Assembly (NCBI GenBank): GCA_964350945.1
Contig: CAYGLF010000002.1
Coordinates: 225,978 to 289,977, forward strand
Reading direction: 5' to 3'
Length of the DNA: 64,000 nucleotides
Origin: CAYGLF01 sp964350945
Lineage (GTDB): Bacteria; Chlamydiota; Chlamydiia; Chlamydiales; JAAZZY01
Every line of letters begins with the position of its first letter. The stretch's first letter is position 1. Below, one piece after another: positions 9,094 through 18,113 of the stretch. A program made the translations under genes and the position numbers. Under the pieces are notes generated by a model. It saw only the letters and a list, made by a program, of their open reading frames with translations, did no database searches and was not told the DNA's origin.

Positions 9094-10449
9094 GTGCGAA
9101 AATTATTTGGAACAGATGGAATTCGAGGGCGTGCAAACCACCACCCTATGAATGTAGAAACGACCCTTTCACTTGGGAGAGCTTTTGGTATTTGGCTTAG
9201 ACAGGGGAACTTGGGTAGAATTAGAGTGGTTATTGGTAAAGATACTCGTCTCTCTTGCTACCTCTATGAAAATGCTCTGATTGCAGGTCTTTGCTCGATG
9301 GGTGTCGATACGCTGATGGTAGGGCCGCTGCCCACCCCAGGAGTGGCATTTATCACGCGAGCCTATCGTGCAGATGCAGGGATTGTGATCTCAGCATCTC
9401 ACAATCCATACTATGATAATGGGATCAAGTTTTTTACTGCTGATGGTTATAAGTTCCCTGATGCTTTAGAGAAGAAAATTGAGCAATTGATGACAGAAGG
9501 GAATTTCGAAAGATACTTGCCCTCTGACCAAAAACTTGGGAAAAACAGTAAAATCGATGATGCTGATGGCCGGTATATTGAGTTTGTAAAAGCAACGCTT
9601 CCAAGAAGACTTTCATTCAAAGGGCTCAGAGTCGTTTTAGACTGCGCCAATGGAGCAGCTTATCGCGTCGGTCCGCTTGCTCTTCGAGAGCTAGATGCAG
9701 AGGTTTTTTGTCTTAGTAATACACCAGATGGGCTGAATATCAATGAACACTGTGGGACCTTACATCTCGAGAATATGAGGAAGTCTGTGATCGAGAGAAG
9801 AGCAGATGTGGGGATTGCTTTTGATGGGGATGGGGATCGCGTGATCATGGTCGATGAAAATGCAGATATCATTGATGGAGATGTGATTTTGGCCATCTGT
9901 GCAAAAGATATGAAAGAGCGCAATGAGCTAGAGGGCAATTGTGTCGTAGGGACCGTGATGAGTAACTTTGGCCTTGTCAAATGTATGGAAGATTTGAAGA
10001 TAGACCTTGTGCAATCACAAGTAGGAGATCGTTATGTCATTCGTAAAATGAAAGAGCATCATACCAATCTCGGTGGCGAGCAAAGTGGCCATTTAATTTT
10101 TTCAGATCACAATACAACAGGTGATGGCCTTGTGTCAGCAATGCAAGTTTTACGAATTATGAAAGAACGCGGGAAAACGCTTTCAGAACTTGCCCAAATC
10201 ATGAAGCGCTATCCGCAAGTTTTGGTCAATGTGAAAGTTAATTCAAAGCCTGAAATCGACCAAATCCCAGGTCTTACAAAAGCAATTCAAAAAATAGAAG
10301 GACAGCTGCAAAATTCAGGTCGCGTCTTAGTGCGTTACTCAGGGACAGAAAAAGTGTGCCGAGTGATGTTAGAAGGGCCTAATGACAGCTCTTGTCAAGA
10401 GTATGCAGGTATTTTGGCAGGTATCATTAAAGATCAAATCGGAGTGTAG
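9094..10449 (+). CDS. glmM: Phosphoglucosamine mutase
   Basis: GlmM converts glucosamine-6-phosphate to glucosamine-1-phosphate for UDP-GlcNAc, the precursor of lipid A and peptidoglycan. All four family sites are visible: the phosphoserine loop ISASHNP (Ser102), the Mg-binding DGDGDRVIMVD (around residue 245), the sugar-binding GGEQSGH (around 330) and the phosphate-binding RYSGTEK (around 415, where most relatives have RPSGTEP). The 451-residue length is normal. The start is GTG at 9094, fixed by the conserved RKLFGTDGIRG opening. glmS follows after only three bases, so the two form an operon. Confidence 0.96.
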   Translation: MRKLFGTDGIRGRANHHPMNVETTLSLGRAFGIWLRQGNLGRIRVVIGKDTRLSCYLYENALIAGLCSMGVDTLMVGPLPTPGVAFITRAYRADAGIVISASHNPYYDNGIKFFTADGYKFPDALEKKIEQLMTEGNFERYLPSDQKLGKNSKIDDADGRYIEFVKATLPRRLSFKGLRVVLDCANGAAYRVGPLALRELDAEVFCLSNTPDGLNINEHCGTLHLENMRKSVIERRADVGIAFDGDGDRVIMVDENADIIDGDVILAICAKDMKERNELEGNCVVGTVMSNFGLVKCMEDLKIDLVQSQVGDRYVIRKMKEHHTNLGGEQSGHLIFSDHNTTGDGLVSAMQVLRIMKERGKTLSELAQIMKRYPQVLVNVKVNSKPEIDQIPGLTKAIQKIEGQLQNSGRVLVRYSGTEKVCRVMLEGPNDSSCQEYAGILAGIIKDQIGV

Positions 10450-10452
10450 AGC

Positions 10453-12279
10453 ATGTGCGGTATATTTGGATATGTAGGAGATCAAGAAGCAGTTCCGATT
10501 GTAATGGAAGGACTGCAGGTTTTAGAGTATCGAGGATATGACTCTGCCGGAATAGCTGGGATTGCAAATGGTAAAACCTTTTTCTATAAGGATAAGGGGA
10601 AAGTGGGACATCTAGCCCAAATGATTGCAAAAAAGCAACTGAAGCTTAAAACAGCGATTGCTCACACGCGCTGGGCAACTCATGGAGGAGTGAATGCAAT
10701 CAATGCACATCCGCACTCTGATATGCATAATACTCTTGCCATAGTCCATAATGGAATTATTGAAAATCACCTAGAGCTGAAATCATTTTTGATTGAAAAA
10801 GGGATTCATTTTATCAGTGAGACAGATTCTGAGATTATTGCTCAACTAATGGGCTATTATCACAGAGGGGATATCTTAGAAACTTTGCAAAAGGTGGTCC
10901 CCTTATTAGAGGGAGCTTTTGCCATTGCAGGAGTTCATGCTAAATTTTCTGATCAGATTTTTATTGCAGCCAAAGGAAGTCCCCTAGCTGTTGGAATTGG
11001 AGACAACGAGCACTTTATCTCTTCTGATGTGAATGGTTTTTTAAAGCACACCAATCAGGTTATCTTTTTAAAAGATGGCGATGTGGGGATTATGAAAAAA
11101 AACAGTTTAGAGCTTTATAATTTAGAGGGAGAAAAAGTTTCTAGAGAGATCACGTCTCTTGAAAGTAAGAGTCAAGAAGTTTCTAAAAAGCATTTTGAAC
11201 ATTTTACTCTCAAAGAAATTTATGATCAGCCCGAGGCTATTGGGCGCTTATTAAGCTCTCGTTTTGAAGAGGAATTTGGAGCCATTTGTCTTAAAGACAT
11301 GGGGATTGATGAAGGGGCATTACTTGAGACTTCGCGCATTTTAATTTTAGCATGCGGCACCTCTTGGCATGCAGGATGTTTGGGAGCTTACCTTTTTGAG
11401 TCGCTCTCAAGAACGCCTACTCAAGTTGAAATCTCTTCCGAATTTCGCTATAAAAACCCTATTGTTTTAAAAGATACCCTTGTAATTGCTATCAGCCAGT
11501 CCGGTGAGACTGCCGACACGATTGCTGCGGTGCGCGAACTCAAGGCTAAAGGGGCTAAAGTTATTGCTATTTGTAATCGAGAAGAGTCTTCTTTGGCACG
11601 ATTAACCGATCACACTTTGTTGATTAAAGCAGGCCCTGAGGTGGGAGTTTGCTCTACCAAGGCGTTTACCAACCAAGTGGTTCTACTCTCTTTACTCGCT
11701 CTTCATTTAGGGCGTATGCATCACTTAAGTAAAGAAGAGGGTGTCCATTTTATTAAAGAAATTAAAAAGTTGCCCGCGCTTGCAACAGAAATTTTAAAGC
11801 AGTCCAAGCTGATTGAAAAGCTTGCTAAAAAATATAATCATCATCACAACTTTTTTTATATTGGCCGCAGCTATATGTACCCAGCAAGTTTAGAAGCAGC
11901 CTTAAAACTAAAAGAGATTTCATATATTAATGCCCAAGCATATCCTGCAGGAGAGCTTAAGCATGGCCCGATTGCATTGATTGATGAAAAATGTCCTACC
12001 GTAGCTCTTTGCAGCAACCAACATACCTATGCAAAAATGCTCAGTAACTTGATGGAAGTAAAAGCCCGCTCAGGACCCATTATTGCTTTTGCAACTAAAG
12101 GAAGCCCTAATATTGATAAGATTGCAGATGATGTGTTTTGGTTGCCCAAAGTCTGTGATGAATTTGCTGCAATTCCAACATCAATTGCTTTGCAGTTATT
12201 TGCTTACTATATGGCCAAGCAAAGAGGGTGTGATATCGATCATCCGCGCAATCTTGCAAAATCTGTGACCGTCGAGTAA
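10453..12279 (+). CDS. glmS: Glutamine-fructose-6-phosphate aminotransferase
   Basis: GlmS makes glucosamine-6-phosphate from fructose-6-phosphate and glutamine, the step before GlmM. The 608 residues start with MCGIFGYVG, so Cys2 is the glutaminase nucleophile. The glutaminase domain (residues 1-220) shows THTRWATHG-type and HNGIIEN motifs. Two SIS domains follow (about 290-420 and 460-590), with the sugar-binding CGTSWHAG and SQSGETADT. The C-terminus ends in the family pattern DHPRNLAKSVTVE. It lies 3 bp after glmM. No glmS ribozyme is expected or seen upstream. Confidence 0.97.
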   Translation: MCGIFGYVGDQEAVPIVMEGLQVLEYRGYDSAGIAGIANGKTFFYKDKGKVGHLAQMIAKKQLKLKTAIAHTRWATHGGVNAINAHPHSDMHNTLAIVHNGIIENHLELKSFLIEKGIHFISETDSEIIAQLMGYYHRGDILETLQKVVPLLEGAFAIAGVHAKFSDQIFIAAKGSPLAVGIGDNEHFISSDVNGFLKHTNQVIFLKDGDVGIMKKNSLELYNLEGEKVSREITSLESKSQEVSKKHFEHFTLKEIYDQPEAIGRLLSSRFEEEFGAICLKDMGIDEGALLETSRILILACGTSWHAGCLGAYLFESLSRTPTQVEISSEFRYKNPIVLKDTLVIAISQSGETADTIAAVRELKAKGAKVIAICNREESSLARLTDHTLLIKAGPEVGVCSTKAFTNQVVLLSLLALHLGRMHHLSKEEGVHFIKEIKKLPALATEILKQSKLIEKLAKKYNHHHNFFYIGRSYMYPASLEAALKLKEISYINAQAYPAGELKHGPIALIDEKCPTVALCSNQHTYAKMLSNLMEVKARSGPIIAFATKGSPNIDKIADDVFWLPKVCDEFAAIPTSIALQLFAYYMAKQRGCDIDHPRNLAKSVTVE

Positions 12280-12383
12280 TTCCTTTCTCTAAATTGTTGA
12301 GTGTCGTAATTGAGGTTTGTCAGTAAATCTTTGTGGTGTTACAAATCTGTGGTTTGATAGCCAAATACTACAGGGAGTCTTTA

Positions 12384-13967
12384 GTGCTTATAGATGAGGC
12401 AACACAAACACTTTTTACAGACCTTTTCCAAAAATTAATCCGCAAAAGAACTGGCTTCGATCAGAGGAATTTAAAGCACCAGGTTGTGTCATTGACTCGT
12501 GAAAAAAGGAAGGAGTTTTTCCATTTTCTTTTAGATCTAAAACAAAAACTGCCACAAGTTTTGATTTGTCCCTCTATTTTTTTTCAGATCTTTCAATGGA
12601 CTGATGACCTTTTATTTTTTCAACATTGTTTAAGTTCTATGGCGGATCTAAAAGACATCGAGAGCTTTTCAGATTTACTTTGGAATATTGCATCGGTCTT
12701 TTTTTTAAGAAATGATTTAGAAGAAATAGAAGTTTTCGAATACCGAGAAGCTTTTTTAAAGCTTGCTACTAAGGCAAAGCAATCGCTGATGTCTAAAGGG
12801 GCTCTTGATTTTCCTGCCTTGAAAAAACCACCCCAAGTTATTGCCATTATCTCGCCCCAAATTTTATCGATGAGGCACTCCCCAACTCGTGAAGCGATTA
12901 ATTTAGCTTGTATGTTAGAAAAATATCATGGATGCAAAGTGATTATTATTAACACCAATTCCATGTCGTTTGAAAATAGGTTTAATCTAGATGCTTGTTA
13001 CCTGGCAAATGTCAATGAAGGGCTAATAGGGTGGGGGAAATTTGAAGTGAGTTACTTAGAGTTTGAGAAAGTGACCCTTCACTATTTTGGGATGCAAGCT
13101 AAGCCCAATACGATGGCCAAATTGGAGCAGTTTTGTGATTGTTTAAAAGAGATGGAAGTAGATGCTGTCATCTCTCATGGAGAGAATCACTTTTTTCAGC
13201 AGATTATTTATGGTGCCCTACCCTCAATGTTTGCAACGACGGGTTCTCCATTGCCTTTTGCCAAACACGATGCTTACTTGGTTCCCATAACAGAGTTTAA
13301 ACCCAGTATTCAAACACTTGCCAAAAAGTTGGGTCATCAAGGACTATTTTTGCCCCGGCCAATGTTAGTAACTCCAGAGGATAACGCAATTGATGACTTT
13401 AATTTTGAAGAATTTAAAGTTCCCAAAAATGCGGTGGTTGGTCTGGTGGTCAGCACTAGAGCAAATGATGAAATAGATAAAAATTTTATAGAGATTATCC
13501 ATCATCTTTTGGAGTCTTGCCCCTTTTTTTATGTGGCTATTGCAGGAACTGAGTCGCTAGATTTTTATCATCAATTTAAAGATTCTTCTCGTGTCATTAA
13601 CCTTGGGTTCCAAGAAAACTTGCCAGCTGTTTGTCGGAAAAGTTCCTTTTATCTCAACCCCATAAGGAAAGGAGGGGGGACGAGTGCACAAACAGCTCTT
13701 TTAAACAGCTTGCCGGTGGTTACGATGGATTATGGCCATATTGCTAGCGTTGTTTCTTCGCCCTATCGTCAAAAAACAATGGAGCAATATTTGGCTTTCG
13801 CTAAAAAATTAATTTTAGAACCAGCTTTTTTGGCCTCTGAAAAAAAAGAGGCCCTGGCCCATTTTAAAGAGAATCTATCCATTCATAAGCAAGTGCGTGA
13901 GATTTATGAGGCCCTTTGCAATCCAGTAGGCGATTCAAACTCTAGAATCCCTATGGATGCAACGTAA
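12384..13967 (+). CDS. GT-B glycosyltransferase-like protein
   Basis: Not clearly assignable, but the C-terminal half looks like a GT-B glycosyltransferase. VVGLVVSTRAND and INLGFQENLPAVC are followed by LNPIRKGGGTSAQTALLNSLP, the donor-binding segment of GT4/GT1-like enzymes. The middle part (AIISPQ, SPTREAINLA, ISHGENH) could be the N-terminal Rossmann domain, and the first 150 residues are helical and unique. I start at the GTG at 12384 because AGGGAG sits seven bases upstream; a longer frame from 12333 (17 more residues) lacks a good site. It lies between glmS and tyrP, which are adjacent in Chlamydia, so it is an insertion in a conserved block. Confidence 0.65.
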   Translation: MLIDEATQTLFTDLFQKLIRKRTGFDQRNLKHQVVSLTREKRKEFFHFLLDLKQKLPQVLICPSIFFQIFQWTDDLLFFQHCLSSMADLKDIESFSDLLWNIASVFFLRNDLEEIEVFEYREAFLKLATKAKQSLMSKGALDFPALKKPPQVIAIISPQILSMRHSPTREAINLACMLEKYHGCKVIIINTNSMSFENRFNLDACYLANVNEGLIGWGKFEVSYLEFEKVTLHYFGMQAKPNTMAKLEQFCDCLKEMEVDAVISHGENHFFQQIIYGALPSMFATTGSPLPFAKHDAYLVPITEFKPSIQTLAKKLGHQGLFLPRPMLVTPEDNAIDDFNFEEFKVPKNAVVGLVVSTRANDEIDKNFIEIIHHLLESCPFFYVAIAGTESLDFYHQFKDSSRVINLGFQENLPAVCRKSSFYLNPIRKGGGTSAQTALLNSLPVVTMDYGHIASVVSSPYRQKTMEQYLAFAKKLILEPAFLASEKKEALAHFKENLSIHKQVREIYEALCNPVGDSNSRIPMDAT

Positions 13968-13976
13968 TTTATTTGA

Positions 13977-14005
13977 TTGTTCCTGTCGGCTTTTTTTGTT
14001 ATAGT
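13977..14005 (+). promoter_or_regulatory. Predicted sigma66/sigma70-type promoter of tyrP
   Basis: TTGTTC at 13977, 17 bp spacer, TATAGT at 14000-14005, about 22 bp before the tyrP ATG. The -10 is good, the -35 is partial. Confidence 0.45.
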
Positions 14006-14027
14006 CGCTCTTTAAAAAAGAGTTTTC

Positions 14028-15221
14028 ATGTTTAAATTTAGACACCTTATTGGCAGTATACTACTAGTTTCGGGAACCACGATTGGAGGAGGTATTTTAG
14101 CTCTTCCTATCCTAACGAGTCAGGGCGGCTTTTTCCCTTCTATTGTTATTTACCTCCTTACCTGGGCATTTATGGCGTCGACAGGACTCCTTTTGCTTGA
14201 AATGTGTCTTTGGCATGGTACGGAAACCAATATTGTAACCCTTGCCCATAAAACACTTGGTAAGTTTGGTTTAATCGCTACCTGGATGATATACCTTTTC
14301 TTTTTCGTCTGTCTTACCGTAGCCTATACAGTAGGAACACAAAGTTTTATAAATTATTTTTTTAGAGATACGCTCAATATATGGATGACTTCACTCATCT
14401 TCTTAGCGATTTTCATGCCGGTCATTTACCTGGGTGCTCGTGCTGTTGAAGGGTTGAATAATGTCTTTATGGTAGGGCTGATTGTTAGCTACCTTGTTTT
14501 TGTGTTGCTTGGATTGCCTCATGTGGAGCTGAGTCGTTTGACGCAAGCCGATATGAAGTATTCATTGATCGCCTTCCCTGTTATTTTTGTCTCTTTTGGC
14601 TACCAGGGGATTGTTCCTAGTATTACGTTTTACCTAAAAAAGAATGTAGCAGCCATTCGCTTAACTATTTTGATCGGAAGCTTTATTCCTTTTATTGTCT
14701 ATATCATATGGGAGGGCTTGATCTTGGGGATGGTCCCACAGGATTTATTGACTTCGGCTATGTTTAAAGGTCAAACAGCCATAGAACCTTTTCAAGAGCT
14801 TTTAGGGAGACAAAAAATTACTTTTATCGGACAGGCTTTTGGTTTTTTTGCAATAGCAACGTCTCTTTTGGGGGTCACTTTAGGGTTGAGAGACTTTCTA
14901 GCTGACGGGTTGCGGATACAAAAAAATAAAAAAGGGCGCGCTTTTTTATGTAGTTTGATCTACATCCCGCCAGTGATTATATCCATGATCTATCCGGATA
15001 TTTTTATTAAAGCTGTGAATTTAGCAGGCGGAATTGGCTCGGCTCTCTTACTTGGCCTGCTCCCTATTGTCATGGTGTGGTCAAAAAGATATGTCTTAAA
15101 GTCTAAAGATTCGGAATATCGGATGATGGGTGGCAGGCTGCTCCTGATTGTTCTTGGACTTTTTTGCCTCTTTGAAATTACTTTTGTATCTCTGTATTCT
15201 TTTGGGATGTTAAAATTATAG
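14028..15221 (+). CDS. tyrP: Aromatic amino acid (tyrosine) permease
   Basis: A 397-residue permease of the hydroxy/aromatic amino acid permease (HAAAP) family with about eleven membrane helices. The first helix carries the family signature GTTIGGGILALPILT. Further hallmarks are VSFGYQGIVPSI in the middle and LGLRDFLADGL in the second half. By family and position (after glmS, before yccA as in Chlamydia) it imports tyrosine or another aromatic amino acid from the host cell. Tryptophan import (Mtr-like) is the main alternative. Its 3' end runs 44 bp into the convergent neighbour. Confidence 0.88.
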   Translation: MFKFRHLIGSILLVSGTTIGGGILALPILTSQGGFFPSIVIYLLTWAFMASTGLLLLEMCLWHGTETNIVTLAHKTLGKFGLIATWMIYLFFFVCLTVAYTVGTQSFINYFFRDTLNIWMTSLIFLAIFMPVIYLGARAVEGLNNVFMVGLIVSYLVFVLLGLPHVELSRLTQADMKYSLIAFPVIFVSFGYQGIVPSITFYLKKNVAAIRLTILIGSFIPFIVYIIWEGLILGMVPQDLLTSAMFKGQTAIEPFQELLGRQKITFIGQAFGFFAIATSLLGVTLGLRDFLADGLRIQKNKKGRAFLCSLIYIPPVIISMIYPDIFIKAVNLAGGIGSALLLGLLPIVMVWSKRYVLKSKDSEYRMMGGRLLLIVLGLFCLFEITFVSLYSFGMLKL

Positions 15222-16284
15222 TGAATGGGCCATCTTTACTTTGAGCTTCTTGGCATTCATTTTCCCCCTCTTGATCAGCTTGACTTTGATAACTTTGAGC
15301 ATCTGCTTGGTATTTTTTAATCCATTCCTCTTCTTCTTTTTTCATATCCAAACAGTCTTGTTTTATAAATTGGCCAACATTTTTTCTGATCTCGTGAGTG
15401 TGCTCATCTAACAGCTTTTTATGGGTGGTTCCCTCGGCTAAACGATCAAAGTAGAGATTGGCTTTTGTAAGGTCAACGAGAGGTTGGGTCATTTTTCTAG
15501 AAAATTTACAGCGAATACTTTGCAGTTTTTCAAGAAGCGCTTTGGTGTCAATGATATGATTTTGACTCCCCACCTCAAGGAAACGTTTTTTTGCCACGTT
15601 AAAAGAATGAAAGCTCTTTCCGACAAGTTGCTTGGTTTTGTGATCAAAGAGAACGGCGGTATCTAGCTTGATTTGCTCGTCAGTTCGCCCTATACTATCA
15701 ATAGAATATTTTTTTAAAATAAGTTGAATATCTTCATTATCAATATTTGATGTGGGTCTATTTTGTCCAAAGATAATCCAGTTAGTAGCAAGCATACTTG
15801 TTAAGGCTGTTGCTGTTTTGATTGTTTGCAGGATAAAAGGAATCCACTGAGCTTGAGTAATCACAGGGTCTATTTGAAGTAGATCTATTTGGCTATATGC
15901 CATTTCTCCAGGCCTAGCTTTAGGGGGTGTGTGTTTCTTGCTTGAATGAGATTGGATCGCGACCCTCCTTTGAGCTGTTACATCTTTCATATAACGCTGA
16001 ATTTTTCCATCAAGGTGGTGAAGGCCTATGATAGAGGCGCACCTTACCATATCGATGATCAATTCAGCATAGCTGTTATAGAGAGAATAAGTGAGGGAGT
16101 TGTCGTTACAGACATAGTAACGTACTATTTTTAAGGTTCTCCCAATTGCCCAGGCTGTCAAAGCTGAACGGTCTTGTCGATTAAAGTAAAGTCCAGTAAG
16201 CCCTAAATTTTCTGAGATGTGGCCAAGTGTAGAGAGGGCACTGCAGGTGGTATTTAAGAGATTGAAGCTTGATAATTGTGTCAT
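15178..16284 (-). CDS. Hypothetical protein
   Basis: A 368-residue protein I cannot place. The first 170 residues contain several hydrophobic helices (around residues 20-55, 72-90 and 140-170), so it may sit in a membrane. The rest is charged, with a strongly acidic and Gln/Glu-rich tail (KKEEEEWIKKYQADAQSYQ). The 3' end overlaps the end of tyrP by 44 bp on the opposite strand. It interrupts the tyrP-yccA order seen in Chlamydia. A chlamydial inclusion-type membrane protein is possible, but a clean bilobed hydrophobic domain is not evident. Confidence 0.6.
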   Translation of the reverse strand: MTQLSSFNLLNTTCSALSTLGHISENLGLTGLYFNRQDRSALTAWAIGRTLKIVRYYVCNDNSLTYSLYNSYAELIIDMVRCASIIGLHHLDGKIQRYMKDVTAQRRVAIQSHSSKKHTPPKARPGEMAYSQIDLLQIDPVITQAQWIPFILQTIKTATALTSMLATNWIIFGQNRPTSNIDNEDIQLILKKYSIDSIGRTDEQIKLDTAVLFDHKTKQLVGKSFHSFNVAKKRFLEVGSQNHIIDTKALLEKLQSIRCKFSRKMTQPLVDLTKANLYFDRLAEGTTHKKLLDEHTHEIRKNVGQFIKQDCLDMKKEEEEWIKKYQADAQSYQSQADQEGENECQEAQSKDGPFTIILTSQKNTEIQK

Positions 16285-16420
16285 TTTAAGATCATTAGAA
16301 TAAAAATTTAGAGAAGTCTAGCTCTTTATCAGGTTCTTTTCAATCGGTTATTTTGTGAACATTTTTTTTTAATTCACAGCTAATAATGAGCTATGCCCCA
16401 TAGAGGAAGATACAAAGCGT

Positions 16421-16449
16421 TTGCTCAATTTCAAAATATATGATAAAAT
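16421..16449 (+). promoter_or_regulatory. Predicted promoter of the Bax-inhibitor-1 gene
   Basis: TTGCTC at 16421-16426, 17 bp spacer, TAAAAT at 16444-16449, leaving about 38 bp to the ATG. The -10 is strong and the -35 weak. Confidence 0.4.
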
Positions 16450-16487
16450 GCGTTGTATAAGTAACCGTAAATGCGAGGATTCTACTT

Positions 16488-17219
16488 ATGACTTTTAACA
16501 ACCGAAATACTATTGAGTCGTCTTCTTCTAGAGCCGATACATCTCATGTAAATACTTTCGCTACACAAGTCTATGGATGGATGAGCGTGGGTCTTGCATT
16601 GACTGCTTTTATTGCGTGGTTTGTTTTTAAAACAGGTTTATACGCAAAGCTCCTCCCTTTTTGGTGGGTCACAGCCATTGGGACCTTTGCAATTGCCATG
16701 ATGATCTCGTCTCGAATGAGTAGTCTGTCATTTACAGGTCTTGCCTCTCTATTTTTAGGTTATGCAGCTTTAGAAGGGATCTTTTTTGGGTGTATGCTTC
16801 CAGGATTTGCTGCAGCCTTTGGCGGTCAGGTGATCTGGGCTGCTTTTGCAACAGCCTCCACTGTCTTTGGGATTGCCGTATTATATGGTGTATTGACAAA
16901 GTCAGATCTAACTTCCTTAGGTAGAATTTTATCCATTGCTGTTATTGGCCTGGTTGTTATCACATTGCTATATATGGTGATGTCTTTTTTCATGCCAATG
17001 ACTCGAATGATGTTAGTTATAAGCTACCTAGGGCTTATTATCTTCACAGGCCTTACAGCCTTTGATGCTCACCAGATTAAAAAGCTGAGCCAGCAAGTCA
17101 ACGGCTATTCGCTTGCTTCATGCAAGCTCTCTTTGCTCATGGCATTACGCATGTATATCAACGTGATCATGATCTTCTGGTATTTGCTACAAATCTTCTC
17201 ATCTTCAAGTAGACGGTAG
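16488..17219 (+). CDS. Bax inhibitor-1 / YccA family membrane protein
   Basis: A 243-residue protein with seven membrane helices, matching the BI-1/YccA (TMBIM) family. The N-terminus (about 25 residues) is cytoplasmic and Ser-rich, then FATQVYGWMSVGLALTAFIAW starts helix one. The family end pattern is visible as FDAHQIKKLS and LALRMYINVIMIF. In bacteria YccA interacts with the FtsH quality-control protease, and other members leak calcium; which role applies here is unknown. In C. trachomatis a yccA homologue follows the tyrP genes, so the position is conserved. Confidence 0.88.
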   Translation: MTFNNRNTIESSSSRADTSHVNTFATQVYGWMSVGLALTAFIAWFVFKTGLYAKLLPFWWVTAIGTFAIAMMISSRMSSLSFTGLASLFLGYAALEGIFFGCMLPGFAAAFGGQVIWAAFATASTVFGIAVLYGVLTKSDLTSLGRILSIAVIGLVVITLLYMVMSFFMPMTRMMLVISYLGLIIFTGLTAFDAHQIKKLSQQVNGYSLASCKLSLLMALRMYINVIMIFWYLLQIFSSSSRR

Positions 17220-17279
17220 ACGGTTTATTTTTATAGTAAGTTTATAGAGAGCATCTTAACAAAGTTTGTTTACAATTAA

Positions 17280-17315
17280 ATCCCCTCCTTCTATTGATAC
17301 AACTGTAGGGGGGAT
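17280..17315 (+). promoter_or_regulatory. Possible hairpin covering a ribosome binding site
   Basis: The RNA segment at 17280-17287 (ATCCCCTC) can pair with 17308-17315 (GGGGGGAT) over eight pairs with one G-U and a 20-base loop. The GGGGGG run at 17308-17313 is also the only ribosome binding site for the hydrolase gene at 17319, so pairing would hide it. Confidence 0.35.
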
Positions 17316-17318
17316 CTT

Positions 17319-18113
17319 ATGCCATTTGCTCATCGAGACAAAATCAAGCTTTACTATGAAGAAGAAGGCGAGGGGCCAGCAGTTATCTTCATTAATGATC
17401 TTATTGAAGACCATTTTTTTTGGGATAAAATAAGGCTCGAACTTGCCAAAAACTTTAGAGTGATTGTTTTTGATCAAAGAGGGATAGGACAAAGTTCTAT
17501 TTCAAAAACCCCATTTACTATTGAAGATATGGCTAAAGATGTCATTGCCCTGGCAGATGAGCTGAAGTTAGAGACTTTTCATTTAGTAGGCGACTCTATG
17601 GGCGGAGGCGTGGCTTTAACAGTGGCCAAAAAATATAAAGATCGAGTCCAAAAGATTGTTTTAAGTAACAGCTATTTAGAGATGAGTCAGACTGTCAAAT
17701 GGTCCTTGGACATGCTTTTTGAGATGTTTAAAAAGGAACCAAAATACTCATATTTATACAAAATGGCCATGCCTTGGTATTATTCTTCACGGTTTTTAGA
17801 GCGTGATGACGATCCTAAGGAAATTTTAGATGCTTTAGACAAAAGAAAACACCCTTTAAAAGTTTCTGGTTTTAAAGGACTTTTAGAGGCTGTATTTAAA
17901 TTTAAAGCTCATACCATGATCAAGCGCATTGAACATGAAACGATGGTAATCATTGCTGAAGAGGATATCTATTGCCTTTTTAAAGATAGTAGAGCTTTAG
18001 TGAGAGGGTTAAAAAATCATCAGGTAGAATTAATGGCCGGGGGGCACTCTTCTAAAATGGAGAATCCCAATCGCTATATCGAAATTCTACGTAATTTCTT
18101 TTCCACAGATTAA
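17319..18113 (+). CDS. Alpha/beta hydrolase
   Basis: A 264-residue cytoplasmic hydrolase with a clear alpha/beta fold. The oxyanion region is NDLIEDHFFWDKI, the DQRGIGQS strand-turn is typical, and the nucleophile elbow is GDSMGGG (Ser around residue 92). The acid is likely in AEEDIYCL (around 211) and the His in AGGHSSKM (around 241). It resembles the haloperoxidase/BioH-like esterase group, with no substrate evident. The 3' end overlaps ftsY by four bases, with both stop codons inside one TTAA. Translation may depend on opening a hairpin over its ribosome binding site. Confidence 0.8.
   Translation: MPFAHRDKIKLYYEEEGEGPAVIFINDLIEDHFFWDKIRLELAKNFRVIVFDQRGIGQSSISKTPFTIEDMAKDVIALADELKLETFHLVGDSMGGGVALTVAKKYKDRVQKIVLSNSYLEMSQTVKWSLDMLFEMFKKEPKYSYLYKMAMPWYYSSRFLERDDDPKEILDALDKRKHPLKVSGFKGLLEAVFKFKAHTMIKRIEHETMVIIAEEDIYCLFKDSRALVRGLKNHQVELMAGGHSSKMENPNRYIEILRNFFSTD

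Noticed and set aside
10300..10452. glmS ribozyme or riboswitch before glmS
   Set aside because: glmS starts three bases after glmM, which leaves no leader.
12333..12383. Longer start for the glycosyltransferase-like gene
   Set aside because: No ribosome binding site near the GTG at 12333, whereas the GTG at 12384 has AGGGAG seven bases upstream.
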